From Vitis vinifera (Eukaryota > Streptophyta > Magnoliopsida > Vitales > Vitaceae): a DNA stretch of 64,000 bases. This document shows positions 32,486-43,325 of the stretch, piece after piece. The stretch spans positions 3,611,001-3,675,000 of the forward strand of contig NC_081821.1 of assembly GCF_030704535.1 (NCBI RefSeq), given 5' to 3'. The notes below the pieces were generated by a model. That model searched no databases. It worked only from the letters and a program-made list of their open reading frames with translations, and was not told where the DNA came from. The position numbers and the translations under genes were made by a program. Every line of letters begins with the position of its first letter. Position 1 is the stretch's first letter.

Positions 32486-33430
32486 TTACGCAATTATCAA
32501 TTCTGCCATAAGCCCATGAACCCTAGCAAGCCTCACAGTTTGATGGATGTAGAGCAATCTGATGGGAAACATACCTGATTTTTGACACGAATATGGATAA
32601 GATTTATCACGGCAAAGGCAGCTAAATGAAGACGTGCTGGATGATCCGCATATTCCACCGGTCGTATTACAGTGCACACACAACCCTCTGACTACGCTAT
32701 AATCCACATCAAATCCCATATTCATAGCCTTTTCCAGTCTCTCTCCGTTACTAAATTCGCCCCCTGTCCTATTGGCATTGAGTTCATCAATAGCGGCTCC
32801 TAGAACGGGAAGCGTGACGTTGATTTTGCAAGTCCTTAGGATTGCAAGGTGCTGATCAAGCCCCAGAAACGCTTCATCCGCGTAGAAAGCAGTGGTATCA
32901 TTTATATCTTCAACTGAGCATGTAAAATTATTACTAATATTCCAGGTAGCCGGGAGTTGGGACAACACGTCATCGGGGCAACCGTAAAATAAGGTGAGGT
33001 TTCGATCGGTACCAGCATAATCAAACAACGTATAATTGAGAGTCGTGGATTGGAATTCTTTAGGACAAGTTTGATCCCAGAAATCCTTTCGGGCTATTCT
33101 CATAGCATAAGTGGAATTACTGATATTGAGTACTCGGAATTCCAAAGAACCAATATCTATAAGAGGGTAATCATCATTCTGGCACTTGAGCTCGAACCCT
33201 TGTTGCCCACAGAATTTAGGTCGACCATCTCCCCAGAAAGGATACCCTATGCCTTTCATGTCGCCGCACTCGTACAGACTACTTGTGCACTCCTCATATT
33301 GTTGGTTATCAACGCAGAAGCACATAGGAATAGCGATGAAGATGAAGAAGAAGGTGGTGATGGGGGAGTGTAGGATGAATGATTGAAAAAGCTTGGAACC
33401 CATTTGGCAGAACTCATGGAGAAAAAGCAT
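32486..33430 (-). CDS. LRK10L2-type ectodomain exon F' without kinase (donor at 32,575)
   Basis: Mirror copy of the first exon of gene F: CTSSLYECGDMKGIGYPFWG, LPVLGAAIDEL, CVHCNTTGGICGSS, CLCRDKSYPYSC. The frame is intact, with roughly 95% protein identity to F. The donor TCAG|GTATGT is kept at 32,575/32,574 in phase 1. Homology to F's intron 1 ends about 680 nt after the donor (about 31,890), and no F-type mini-exon or kinase follows on this strand. The next kinase on the minus strand is the LRK10L1-type gene, whose mini-exon acceptor (27,624) is in a compatible phase. If unspliced, the reading ends at 32,486. It is either a secreted or truncated protein, an orphan, or the donor of a chimeric transcript. 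Confidence 0.87.
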   Translation of the reverse strand: MLFLHEFCQMGSKLFQSFILHSPITTFFFIFIAIPMCFCVDNQQYEECTSSLYECGDMKGIGYPFWGDGRPKFCGQQGFELKCQNDDYPLIDIGSLEFRVLNISNSTYAMRIARKDFWDQTCPKEFQSTTLNYTLFDYAGTDRNLTLFYGCPDDVLSQLPATWNISNNFTCSVEDINDTTAFYADEAFLGLDQHLAILRTCKINVTLPVLGAAIDELNANRTGGEFSNGERLEKAMNMGFDVDYSVVRGLCVHCNTTGGICGSSSTSSFSCLCRDKSYPYSCQKSGMFPIRLLYIHQTVRLARVHGLMAELIIA

Positions 33431-34947
33431 CGCAATGGAATTAAAGATTGAGCATAGGATTCAAATCAAAGATATAGAAGATTTTTGGTATGTTCGTTCA
33501 ATGTAAAACAGATCAAATTCGCATTGTTGACAAAGAAATTTGGCGGGTCTTGAATTTTATAACAGTGGGATTTGATTAATGGCTGTCGAGTCTTGACTCC
33601 TGACTTGGAGTCATTTTCTTGCATGAGAAACTTGGGTTCGACGCAGCAACAGCGAAGGCGTGCCTGAGGCGTAGCACACTGACCGCACCTGAATTTACAA
33701 CACTACCCCTGTAGTTTCCTTCAAATAACTTCAAATACCGCATGAGAAATATCACGTGTTGGACCTTGTAGTTGTTGGAACTTGGAGCCCGACAACTAGA
33801 TTTGAAATGACACAAACGCCCCCCGCTCGGTGGAATAGTTGTTGAAAACTAGAAATTGTGGGCGCGGGTTGACCAGCTCAAACGTCCAGAGTGTTTGGTT
33901 ACGTAGACATTCGTATTCAAACTCCCAAACGCCGGGCGTATGCGTATTGGGTATAAAAGATAGGGACTAGGGAGCATACTATTCTTTAGAGCCAGCTTGG
34001 CAGCTGAGAAAATAAAATATGGAGGGGGCAGAGATAGGAAATTTTAAGATATTAGAGAGGGAGATGGTACTTGAATCCACGGTTTTCAACGTAGTACACC
34101 CTGGATGATTCAATTTTGAATTTCTTAAACTACACCTAATGAAGAAAAGTAAATAAATGGAAAACAAAAGAGACAAGGAGGGTGACTTGTTCATATTGCA
34201 TCATCTTAGACTATGAGAGACGAAAATAAAATTAATGTTCTTATCAACATCGTATGATACGATACCAAGTTCTATACTTATTAATTTACGATATCTACGA
34301 CATAATAATATTCATTTAAATTCCTAAACTTAAGATTATATAAAGCCTAAATCAAATTCATCTTTTTAATTGTTTCAATATACTTCCTAAATTGACTAAG
34401 TCAACAAGTGTCTTAGAAAGAAAAGTCGATTGGAAAATTCGACTTATCTCAAAGATATTTTCGGGACCATGTGATACGATTAATTACATGTTTGGAATAA
34501 AAATCTAAATTGACTTTGAATATAAATACTGAGATTTGTTGGGTGCTTTATCTGTTTCTTAGTTTTACTTATATTAAGATATGCATAGTGGGTATTAAAT
34601 TAAGTAATAGGAAGAATTATTTTAGATGTGGTCATTTTCATTGGGTGGTGACAAAGCTAATTACTGCCAATATTTCTCTCAAATTAAAATTGATTGACTT
34701 TATTTTTTATATTATTTCAAATATAAAAAAAAAAAAAAAAGGAAAAATTAGTATTTACAAAGAACAGGTCATAATTTAAAAATAAAATAAAAAATTATGT
34801 CAACCTAAATAATCTTCCAAAACAATAGGGGAAAATTGGTCAACCATTGGATTGGTATGAAACATGGGGTTTATAGAAGTTTACTTGTCCATGTTTAGAC
34901 AATATTTTTTCAACAATAAATATATAATTAAATCAAAATAGAAGGCC
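33431..34947 (-). other. Intergenic between E' and F'
   Basis: No gene is seen. The first 0.15 kb (promoter of F') pairs weakly with the left arm; the rest differs from 18.9-20.5 kb on the left. A GC-richer tract around 33,580-33,960 with repeated GAGTC-type motifs marks the F' promoter. Confidence 0.5.
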
Positions 34948-35994
34948 TCACCCATTTGATAAAGCCTGAGAAAGTGAGGTGAAAAGTATAAATGACAGAC
35001 GTGAATGGAAGATGGGTCCTTGATAAAGCAAAGTGATAAGAAAGAAGTAATGATGCATTAAGGCGTAGTTGAGAAAAGGGTTGCGGAATTGAACTATGGC
35101 CATCCAAATAATTGAATAGATGATTGAGTAGAAGAAAACAGATGTTTTGATGTAATAGTAGAAGAAGCAACAAAGGAAAAAACTAAGATACAAATCATCG
35201 AAAGAAGAAGGATACATACTTGATGAACGTGAACAGCTTTCTGGATAAGGCCGGTCACGACAAAAACAAGAAGGCGTGTTCAAATTCCTGTCATACCCAC
35301 ACCTACCGCCAGACTCCATGCACCCTTCGCACTGTGACTCGTTTGCTGTCCATTTGACCTCAAACCCTTTGCTCAAAGCCTTTTCCACATCTAATGAACC
35401 ATTCATAAGGCCTTCTACAGCACTTCCGAGAACAGGAAGAAGAGCACTATACCCACATCTGCTTCTGAATCTATTTGCCAAAGATGTATTTGCCACAAAG
35501 TAACTGTGGATTTGCTTCTTGTTTACTACCACACAATGATACTCATAAGATGATAAACCTTCGATCGGAGGACAATTGTACAAGAAAGTGATAAATTCAA
35601 CATCGGAAGAATAGCTGAAGGAAGTTGACTTTATGCTTGCGTTGAAGACCGGACAAAAAAAATTACCCGTTGAGGGCTCATAGATTCTGGCAATCTTCAG
35701 GGTCTGAGTCCTATTATCCATGTCGATGACATGAAATAATTCAGACAAGATCCACATGGTGGCCTCGTCTTTGTGACAGTACAGACCGAACCAGGGATAA
35801 CCACAATACCAAGGTTGGGAGCCGTTTACCCAGAAAGGGTAGTGAATTTTTCCCAGTCTACCACATTCTGCTGAAGAATTGCAGGTTGCATAGCGAAAAT
35901 CGATTCCGCAGACATATTTCGGGAAGCCATGGGAGAGGATGGAGATGAAGAGGGAGATGACAAGGGAAGAAGGGAAGAAATCTTTGAGATGCAT
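34948..35994 (-). CDS. LRK10L-type ectodomain exon E' (donor at 35,220)
   Basis: Mirror of exon E, intact. It starts at MHLKDFF. GUB_WAK_bind: CNSSAECGRLGKIHYPFWV, YCGYPWFGLYC. WAK_assoc: CEGCMESGGRCGYD, CFCRDRPYPESC. The donor is TCATCAA|GTATGT at 35,220/35,219, phase 1. About ten residues differ from E, all in the first 150 or so. From about 35,520 down to about 35,012 the DNA is essentially identical to E, including about 200 nt of intron, then the match is lost abruptly. Read-through gives a long hydrophobic tail as in E, ending at 34,948. No kinase exon of its type follows. Confidence 0.87.
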   Translation of the reverse strand: MHLKDFFPSSLVISLFISILSHGFPKYVCGIDFRYATCNSSAECGRLGKIHYPFWVNGSQPWYCGYPWFGLYCHKDEATMWILSELFHVIDMDNRTQTLKIARIYEPSTGNFFCPVFNASIKSTSFSYSSDVEFITFLYNCPPIEGLSSYEYHCVVVNKKQIHSYFVANTSLANRFRSRCGYSALLPVLGSAVEGLMNGSLDVEKALSKGFEVKWTANESQCEGCMESGGRCGYDRNLNTPSCFCRDRPYPESCSRSSSMYPSSFDDLYLSFFLCCFFYYYIKTSVFFYSIIYSIIWMAIVQFRNPFLNYALMHHYFFLITLLYQGPIFHSRLSFILFTSLSQALSNG

Positions 35995-36113
35995 GGAAGT
36001 GAAGAGGAGGAAAAAATGATAAAGAGTGATGAGTGGATGGATATATTAGGCCATGGAAGGATAAAACTAAATAAAAACTCCCTTCACTCAATGCCCCCAA
36101 CCATCCATTCATC

Positions 36114-36130
36114 ATTGACTTGGTAAATGG
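36114..36130 (-). promoter_or_regulatory. Shared W-box element upstream of exon E'
   Basis: On this strand CATTTACCAAGTCAAT, about 120 nt before E', with the AAACGTGTAG-type motif just upstream as in E. The + strand shows TTGACTTGG. Confidence 0.6.
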
Positions 36131-36762
36131 CCCATACTACACGTTTCAGGAAAAATAAATGACAACACTAGACACATAATATGTGTGTATTGACTTAGAA
36201 GACTCGTGGAGAGTACTCTCTCAAAAAATCATCAATCATATTCAACACTACAACTTTTGTTAAAATACTTTTACATGTGGAAGAAGATTATTATTTCATA
36301 CATTTTTAATTCTTAAAAATCCTTTAATTAATTGAAGAAATTTGGGGCGTTATCATACTCGCAGAGCCTCTAAGAAAGGGACTGCTATGCAGGATCTGTC
36401 ATTTTATCACGTCATGGAGGAAAAACAGGTGTCAGATGAGATTTCGATTTCGATTGGCTGCTTTTCACTCCTATGGACCAATTGACAGTGAAACAACTTC
36501 TCTTGAAAAGAAGTTGTACGTGTATATTAAAATCTCGTACATTTATTAAAATCTAGTGCATTTATTTGTGTAGAAATTTTGTCATTTAATTTCCTAAAAA
36601 GTCACTCTAATACTCTAGGTTAGTTTTCTACCCAATAGTAAGGCATTATAAATTTTTATTAGAGGGGAAATCATGAGATTTACGAGAAGACTGGTGACTG
36701 AAATGGTAAAAAAAAATCAACACAAAGACTTTATTCAGCTCAATACCCTCCGGAACTTATTC

Positions 36763-36830
36763 CTTGACTAGGCAAATAACCCACACTACACGTTTCATGA
36801 AAGACAAATCAAAACACTAGTCATACTTTG
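36763..36830 (-). promoter_or_regulatory. Second, orphan copy of an E-type promoter
   Basis: The + strand TTGACTAGGCAAATAACCCA followed by CACTACACGTTTCATGAAAG closely matches the E' promoter at 36,115-36,165 (TTGACTTGG, then CATACTACACGTTTCAGG). No exon lies in the expected place downstream. It suggests a lost gene copy or part of the duplication that produced G'. Confidence 0.55.
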
Positions 36831-37017
36831 TTACCTAAAGAAATGAAATGAAATAAAATAAACAACTTTCTAATCCTAATTAGAGTAGCTGGGACAAGGG
36901 CTGTTGAATGTGACGGGGATTCCAAACTTTCCTAGAGCAAAAAGTAAAAGGGGGAAGAAAAAGAGAAGGAACCAAGAAGAGAAAATGAAACAACATCGAT
37001 TGCCGTAGATATGTTGA

Positions 37018-37803
37018 TCAAAGACTGAAAAGCATGGAAAGAGAAGAGGGGTACATACTTGAACGTAGATTTGGACATTTGTTTCGGTAAGGGTTATCAG
37101 GACAAAAACAGCAAGGTTGGTCCAAGGTGCTGTTATATCCACACCTACCCCCAGACCCAACGCATTCATCGCATTCTGTCTTGTTTACCGTCCAGTTCAC
37201 CTTAAACACGGAACTCAATATCTCTTTCACACCGTCTGCTGACTTTGGCACGACCACTGGAACTGAAGCACTGAACTTGCATTCCGATGCGAACTCACTT
37301 GCCGCTGACGTATTCGTAACCAAATAAGCGTGGCTTGGAAAGCTATCGATCACGCAGGAAAAGTTGTAAGATCCTGGGTGTGGATCAGTGGAGGAACAAT
37401 CGTAAAATACGGTGGCGATTTCAACGTCGGAAGTATAGCTGAAGAGAGTTGAATCCATGGTTATGTCGAATTCAGGACAAAAGAATTCATAGAAGGTCGC
37501 CATCTTTAGGATTTGGGTGTCATAATCGATGTCCATGACAAGATAGTCCCGGTGCATGATCTGTATGGTGGGAAAATCACCACGCAGGCAATCCAGCTTG
37601 AACCTGGGATGGCCACAGTAATCAGGCTGGGCGCCGTTTACCCAGAAAGGGTACTCGATTTTGCCCAATCCACCGCATTCCACCGGAGAATTGCAGTTTG
37701 AATAGTGAAATTCGTCACTGCATACAAAGTTTGAGAATTGGTGGGAGAGGAGAAAGATGATGGCAGGGATGACCAAGGAAGAAGGGGACAAATTGGGATG
37801 CAT
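37018..37803 (-). CDS. LRK10L-type ectodomain exon G', right arm only (donor at 37,059)
   Basis: Extracellular exon with no counterpart in the left arm. It starts at MHPNLSPSS with the hydrophobic core LVIPAIIFLLS. GUB_WAK_bind: CNSPVECGGLGKIEYPFWV, DYCGHPRFKLDC. WAK_assoc: FKVNWTVNKTECDECVG, SGGRCGYN, CFCPDNPYRNKC. The segment between VVIP-type and FKV blocks is shorter than in its neighbours (VVVPKSADGVKEILSS), so the whole exon is 745 nt. The donor CGTTCAA|GTATGT at 37,059/37,058 is phase 1. Read-through ends at 37,018. A W-box element lies about 100 nt upstream. The frame is fully open, so it may be active, but no kinase exon of its type follows on this strand. Confidence 0.87.
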   Translation of the reverse strand: MHPNLSPSSLVIPAIIFLLSHQFSNFVCSDEFHYSNCNSPVECGGLGKIEYPFWVNGAQPDYCGHPRFKLDCLRGDFPTIQIMHRDYLVMDIDYDTQILKMATFYEFFCPEFDITMDSTLFSYTSDVEIATVFYDCSSTDPHPGSYNFSCVIDSFPSHAYLVTNTSAASEFASECKFSASVPVVVPKSADGVKEILSSVFKVNWTVNKTECDECVGSGGRCGYNSTLDQPCCFCPDNPYRNKCPNLRSSMYPSSLSMLFSL

Positions 37804-37894
37804 TTTGAGAAGATAACGGGAATGGATTGGTGGAGGAGTGAGAAATATGATGATACAGATGAGGATATATCAGAAAATTCATTGATTGATTCAA

Positions 37895-37910
37895 TTGACT
37901 TTGTAAATGT
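37895..37910 (-). promoter_or_regulatory. Shared W-box element upstream of exon G'
   Basis: On this strand ACATTTACAAAGTCAAT; one base differs from the consensus TTTACCAAGTCAAT. About 95 nt before the G' start. Confidence 0.5.
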
Positions 37911-38994
37911 ATAAACCCATAAGTCTACTCAAGTTTAACGAGTGATGACGCTTTGCTAAGAGTGTATGGTAAAATCCCGAAGGGCCAAACTTAGAGACAC
38001 CACAACCATAATTAATTCTATATGATTATTACTAACAATTAGACAATCAACTCATTGGCTGAGTGATTTGTGAGAGTGGAATTGGTTTGAAAGGAAGGCA
38101 TATTCCAAACAATTACACTTCCAAGTTCCAACTTCCAACACAAATGAATATTTAATAATACCTATTATATCAATATTATTTCAGAGTAAATGAAAATCAA
38201 ATACTTCAATAACAACTAGTAAATTTTTTTTCATTTTAAATTTTATAATTTAAAATATGTTTGATAGTGATTTTAGAAAGTGTTTTTAGTCTTTTTCATG
38301 TTTGAAAGATAAAAAATTTTAAGTATTAAAATATCAAAAATACTTTCTAAAATTATTATTAAATACATTCTTATTTGACCATATAAATTATTTTTAATTT
38401 TTTTTTTACAAAAAGAACCTTTATTTAATAATTGTCTAATAGGGACCAATTAAATATGTTTGTGTACGGAACAATACTATAGTGGGAAGATGAGGGAGGA
38501 AATTCTACCTTTTTAGATGTGGAAGATAGAAAAGGAGAAAGGAGAAATATAATAATGAACACTCATTCCACTAAAACGTACGGTTCAAAATTATAGATGT
38601 AAATTAGAGATGAATGATTATTGATGGATGTGGGTGGCATAAAGATGGAAGATGTGTCAGGGTAAAGCAATTGGTAGAAAAGAATGTATTGGAGATAAAA
38701 GGTTACAAAATTGAAGTGATTTGGACGCCCGTGGGTAGGTGTTCAAATAATTCAGGGCATTCCAACTCTCCTACCTCAAAAAAGTATAAGGTGATGCAGA
38801 AAAAGGCAAAAAGATAAAAAAACAGAGAAAACGAAAATATTCGGAAGATTCATCCTACCAAATACCCATGAATCAGCTAATAGCCCAATTATGCCTGTCC
38901 GTATTTTTGAATCCAACAGAAGAACCAACACAGAGAACAGAGACTTGATATAAAAACGATGGGAATAGAAGAGAACAAGCAGAGGGATACATAC
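37911..38994 (-). other. Intergenic between D' and G'
   Basis: No gene is seen. AT-rich with long A and T runs near 38,220-38,420. A short open frame at 38,614-38,817 has no recognisable content. Confidence 0.45.
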
Positions 38995-39784
38995 TTGAAC
39001 ATTTATTTGGATAAGGTTTGTCGCGACAAAGGCAGCATGATTTGTTCGACGTAGTGTCGTATCCACACCTTCCCCCAGAGCCAACGCATTCTTTGCATAT
39101 TGCGTTGTCTATTGTCCATTGAACCTCAAATCCTTCTCTCAGAACCTCCTCCACATCATATGATGAACCCTTCCGCAGCCCTTCTAACTCCGGCACAAGA
39201 ACTGGAAATTTAGGAATAACAACACCAGATTCGCATCTGCTTCGAAGTTCCTTTGCCACAGATAAGTTTGTTGCTAGGTAAGCCTCGTGAAGACGGTTAT
39301 TCATCGTGCAAGAGAAGTGGTAAGCTCCAGGATGATCACCAATGGTGGAACAATCGTAAGTCAGAGCGAAAGCCACCGTTTCAACATTGGAAGTATAGTT
39401 GAAGAGAGTAAAATTCATGAGCGGCGATTGAGGACAAAAAATATGCCCCATGGACAATACATCCGTAGAAACAATCTTTAGGATTTGAGAGTTATTATCG
39501 ATATGGAGGACTTTATATTTTTGGGACATCATCTCTATGCTGGCATATTCGCCTCCCTCACAGTCGAGCTTGAACAAAGGATGACCACAATACTCAGCTT
39601 GATGACCATATACCCAGAAAGGGTACTCAATTTTGCCCAATTCATGCCCGCACTCAAACTCAAGCAGAGAAGTGCAGTTTGAATAGTGAAAATCGTCAAG
39701 GCATAGAGAGCATGGGAAGTGATGGGAGAGGAGGAAGAGGATGAGGGAGAAGAGAAGGGAAGATTGGGAAAAATTGGGATGCAT
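38995..39784 (-). CDS. LRK10L-type ectodomain exon D' (donor at 38,995)
   Basis: Mirror of exon D, intact. It starts at MHPNFSQSS (in-frame ATG upstream at 39,826). GUB_WAK_bind: FECGHELGKIEYPFWVYG, EYCGHPLFKLDC. WAK_assoc: DVEEVLREGFEVQW, CKECVGSGGRCGYD, CLCRDKPYPNKC. The donor TTCAA|GTATGT at 38,995/38,994 is phase 1; read-through runs to 38,873. About 45 of some 262 residues differ from D, with changes in charge and length around ECGHEL, the SREYKVL and DVLPKEH segments and the RCKNSF region. The C-terminal cysteine part is nearly the same. This is strong for a pair in an otherwise 95% identical repeat. Confidence 0.87.
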
Positions 39785-39956
39785 TGGGCGGAAGGATGAA
39801 GTTGAACTGGTGGGAAAATCACACATACCATGAGCAAATCAATGAATGAGAGGGGATATATAGACACAAAGAAAAAAAAAATTGAAAGTGAAATGCGGCC
39901 CCATATTCTTCTTTCATTCAAATTTCCGTTACTCCATAGAATATATGCATTGAGTC

Positions 39957-39971
39957 ATTGACTGGGTAAAC
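39957..39971 (-). promoter_or_regulatory. Shared W-box element upstream of exon D'
   Basis: On this strand GTTTACCCAGTCAATG, the same C variant as D. TATA-like CTATATATCCC near 39,860. Confidence 0.6.
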
Positions 39972-40866
39972 AAATACCCCGAAGTCTATACACGTTTAAT
40001 CGATGATTACACTTTCCTCATGGAAGACTTGACTTAAACAAAGACTTTTCATTCCCTCTCCAATCACTGTTGCTTATCCAAACTTTCTACCTACCACCTT
40101 TCTTAACCTACTCTCTCAAATGGTTCCAGGTTTAGAATTTAAGAATCTCAGCATTCACACTCTTCACTCCGCGGAAAATTACAAAACACACGAATAAAAA
40201 AAAAGGAAAAAACGATAAACTTAGAGAATAATATTGTAAAATATATAAATGTAAAATTCCTAAGGGGCTAAACTTCAAAAATACCACAACCCTAATCAGT
40301 GTTATACAATCAGGTAGTCCAACTATTTGGGTGTGTTTTCAGAGTGATGCTACTAGTTTGCAAGGAAGACATGGACTGAACAATTAGGCATTTAAAATTT
40401 ATAACCTATGATATAATCATATAGTTTGATGGTGACGCTGCGGTATAGCTACGTTATATTAATGGGACAACCAAAACCATTTATATTATATCAAAATTAT
40501 TTTAATAGAAAAGAAGGAAATGAATAACAGTCCAAATTCCAAAAAGGGTAAGTAGAAAGGAAAAAGGAAAACAACCAAAGATTTGTTTATTTCTTAAAAA
40601 AGACCATGAAAAAATAGAGAAAAATAAAATAAAATGGAGGCTTAACTTTATAAAATTTTAACCAAGAGGATAAAATGCATAAAACCAAAACCTGGTCTAA
40701 ATTTCAAATGCTATGAACAAAGGATTCTTTAAGTTTATACCTATAATCAACTCAAATATCTGAACTTGAACCAGTCGTCCCCAAATTCTGACTACCCAAT
40801 CACATTCCAACGCACTAAGAAGGAAGAAATTGACATAGAAATCATGGGGAGAAGGAGGATACATGC
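39972..40866 (-). other. Intergenic, 3' side of C'
   Basis: No gene is seen. It pairs with 14,212-15,140 on the left, including TATAACGTAGC-type sequence near 40,450. The read-through tail of C' lies in its last part. Confidence 0.5.
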
Positions 40867-41608
40867 TTGAATCTTGATCTGGACAGCTTGTTGAGTAAGG
40901 TTTGTCCCGGCAATAACAAAAAGGTATGTTCAAGTTCCAATCCTATCCACATCCACCTCCAGATTCAACGCATTCTCCGCATTCTTCTTCCTCCTCTACT
41001 TCCCATTCAACCTCAAACCCTTCTCTTAAAAGTCCATCCACACCTAATGAATGATTCAGAAGGGTTTGAGCAGCAGTTCCCAAAACAGGGATGACAACTC
41101 TCTCCCCACATTTGCTTCCAAGCTCATTTGCCAGAGATGTGTTTACAACAAAGTAGGATGGGCGTTGAAGGTCATCCATCTCACAGGTGAACCCGTAAGA
41201 TCCGGGATGATCTTCATACTGCCAACAATCGAATAAGAAGGTGTCGTTCTCAACCTTTGAAGTGTAGCTCATGAGAGATGGGTCAATGGTTGCGTTGGGA
41301 TGAGGACAAGCCCCTTTCGACCCATTATTGATTGTACCAATCTTTGGGACTTGGGCGTTGTAATCGATGTCGATGACGCGGTACTGATCCCAATGGTGGC
41401 CTCGCCATTCCGGCAATGCAGGCTGATCCCCGGACGCCCACCGTGACGGGGCTGGTGGCCATCTAGCCAGAAAAGGGTACTCGATTTTGCCCAGTCCACC
41501 GCATTGGAACGAAGGGTTGCAGTTTGAGAATTGAACATCGTCGGTGGACACGGATTTTGGGAAGCGATGGGAGAGGAAGAAGATGAAAACTGAGAAGATG
41601 AGATGCAT
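40867..41608 (-). pseudogene. LRK10L-type ectodomain exon C', premature stop and GC donor
   Basis: Mirror of exon C, starting at MHLIFSVF. It shares with C the compensated frameshift after KIEYPF (LARWPPAPSRWASGD). WAK_assoc is open up to SGGGCG, where TAG at 40,945-40,943 replaces the Tyr codon seen in C. The rest (NIPFCYCRDKPYSTSC) remains readable after the stop. The donor has changed to TTCAA|GCATGT (GC at 40,866-40,865). The TAG is shared with relic C'' at the same codon. The shortened protein would lack the last six-cysteine block. Probably non-functional, although recently so since no other break is seen. Confidence 0.85.
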
Positions 41609-42488
41609 CTGGAGAGGGTGATGGAAGTGGTTTGGTGAGGAAGATGCTAGAATTAAAATTAATGCACCCAAATGAATTAGAAGTGAGTTATCATAGAATC
41701 GCCTTTGATGGGAACCATAAGCAGAACAACAACAACAAATTGAAACTTTACAATCTGGATTCTAGCATTTAATCAAAACCTTCAATGGTGACACATATAT
41801 GGAAAATACGAGCTTGGATGAGCTTTTTTTCCTCTAATTTATAGAGTGTGCATCCATGGGCTGATTGTTTCTCGACAAGAAAGGAAAGAGGGAGAAAAAG
41901 AAGAGTGATAGAATGTCCAAAGTTGGAAACAGGGTGAAATTTTCATTGTACCTTTGATGCCCAAAAGAACTTCAAATATGACTATAAGCTTTATATTGTA
42001 GTATAAGATTTATAGACTTCTATTTGTGTTTATTATGTTAAGAGTTAATTTCTTATTACTAGAAGTAGAAACTCATCTAAATAAAAGCACACTAACTAAA
42101 AAGAATAATCAAATTAGATCACCCTAATCATCTAACTAAATCTAAGAAAATGTTACCACGATTGCAACCAGTATGAGCAAATGAGGATGGATTTAGTATT
42201 GTGGCATAAGGGTGGAAGATGGTTCCCCGAAGAAATGAAGTGGTGGGAAATCATAATGGATGTAATCTACATAAAGTAGTTAGTTGAGATGGGGGTTCTT
42301 GAATTTAATTTTAATTGGATAAAATAATGGAATAGATGATTAGGAATACTCCATTTGTCCTACCTCAATAGAAAAATAAAAACACCAAAACAAGAATCTT
42401 CCCACCAAAAGCACATGAATCAGGCAACAGTCAAAGAATTATTCAAGTAGAAGTCATGAGAAATCATGAGATGAAGAGGGGCACATAC

Positions 42489-43325
42489 TTGATTCAGCAA
42501 AATTTGAAGCAGTTAGAGATGGTGCAGCAGGTGGAGGCTCCGGTGGATTTGGACAACTGATTGGGTAAGCTTGGTCACCGGACTCACCACAAGCACAAAA
42601 GAACTTATGCGAAGTCCAGTTATATCTACAAATACCGCCAGACACAATACAGGCTCTGCAATGTGTTCCGTCTACAATTCATTCAACCTCAAACCCTTGA
42701 CCCAAAACATCGTTTGTATATAAAGAATGATCGGCAAGGCCTTGAGCAGCAGTCGCAAGAACTGGAACAACTACACTAAACTCACATCTGCTTGCAAGTC
42801 GATTAGCCAGATTTGTATCTGTGACAAAAGAAGCATACTCTGGCTTTCCATTTTTCATACACAAAAGTTCACTAGTTTGAGGAGGTAGAAACTCAGGGTC
42901 ACAATCGTACAACAAAGTGGCGTTTTGATTGTTGAAAGTATATCTGAAGAGAGCGCAATCCATTGTTGTATTGGATTCAGGGCAAACAATACTCTCATTC
43001 AACCAGTCATACAATCCGGCAATTTTTAGGATTGGAGTCTCATGATGCATGTGGAGGACAAGATATTTCTGGACTTGATCTCTATGGTGGGTTTACCTCT
43101 CTCGCAATGGAGTTCGAACTTGGGATGTCCACAGTAATAAGGTTGGCCATTTCCCCAGAAAGGGTAACTGATATGTCGCAATCTGCCACACTCAAATGAA
43201 GACTTGCAGTTTGAATACGATATATCTTCTGAGCATGCAGATTCTGGGAAGCTAAGAGAGAGGAGGAAGATGACGACGACGACTGAGATGATAAGTGGAG
43301 ATGGAAAGAAATTGATAAGATACAT
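42489..43325 (-). pseudogene. LRK10L-type ectodomain exon B', frameshift and stop
   Basis: Mirror of exon B. Signal peptide and the first half (CKSSFECGRLRHISYPFWG, YYCGHPKFELHC) are in frame. A one-base deletion after IEIKS (about 43,070) shifts the frame; the reading resumes at HHETPILKIAGLYD. TGA at 42,681-42,679 replaces the Trp of GFEVEW. Further down CRACIVSGGICRYN and CACGESGDQAYPISC match B. The donor GAATCAA|GTATGT at 42,489 is preserved. B is intact, so this copy decayed after the duplication. Identity to B is clearly lower (about 85%) than that of the A, C or F pairs. Confidence 0.88.

Noticed and set aside
38614-38817. Small + strand frame between D' and G'
   Set aside because: No recognisable content and absent from the matching interval on the left.
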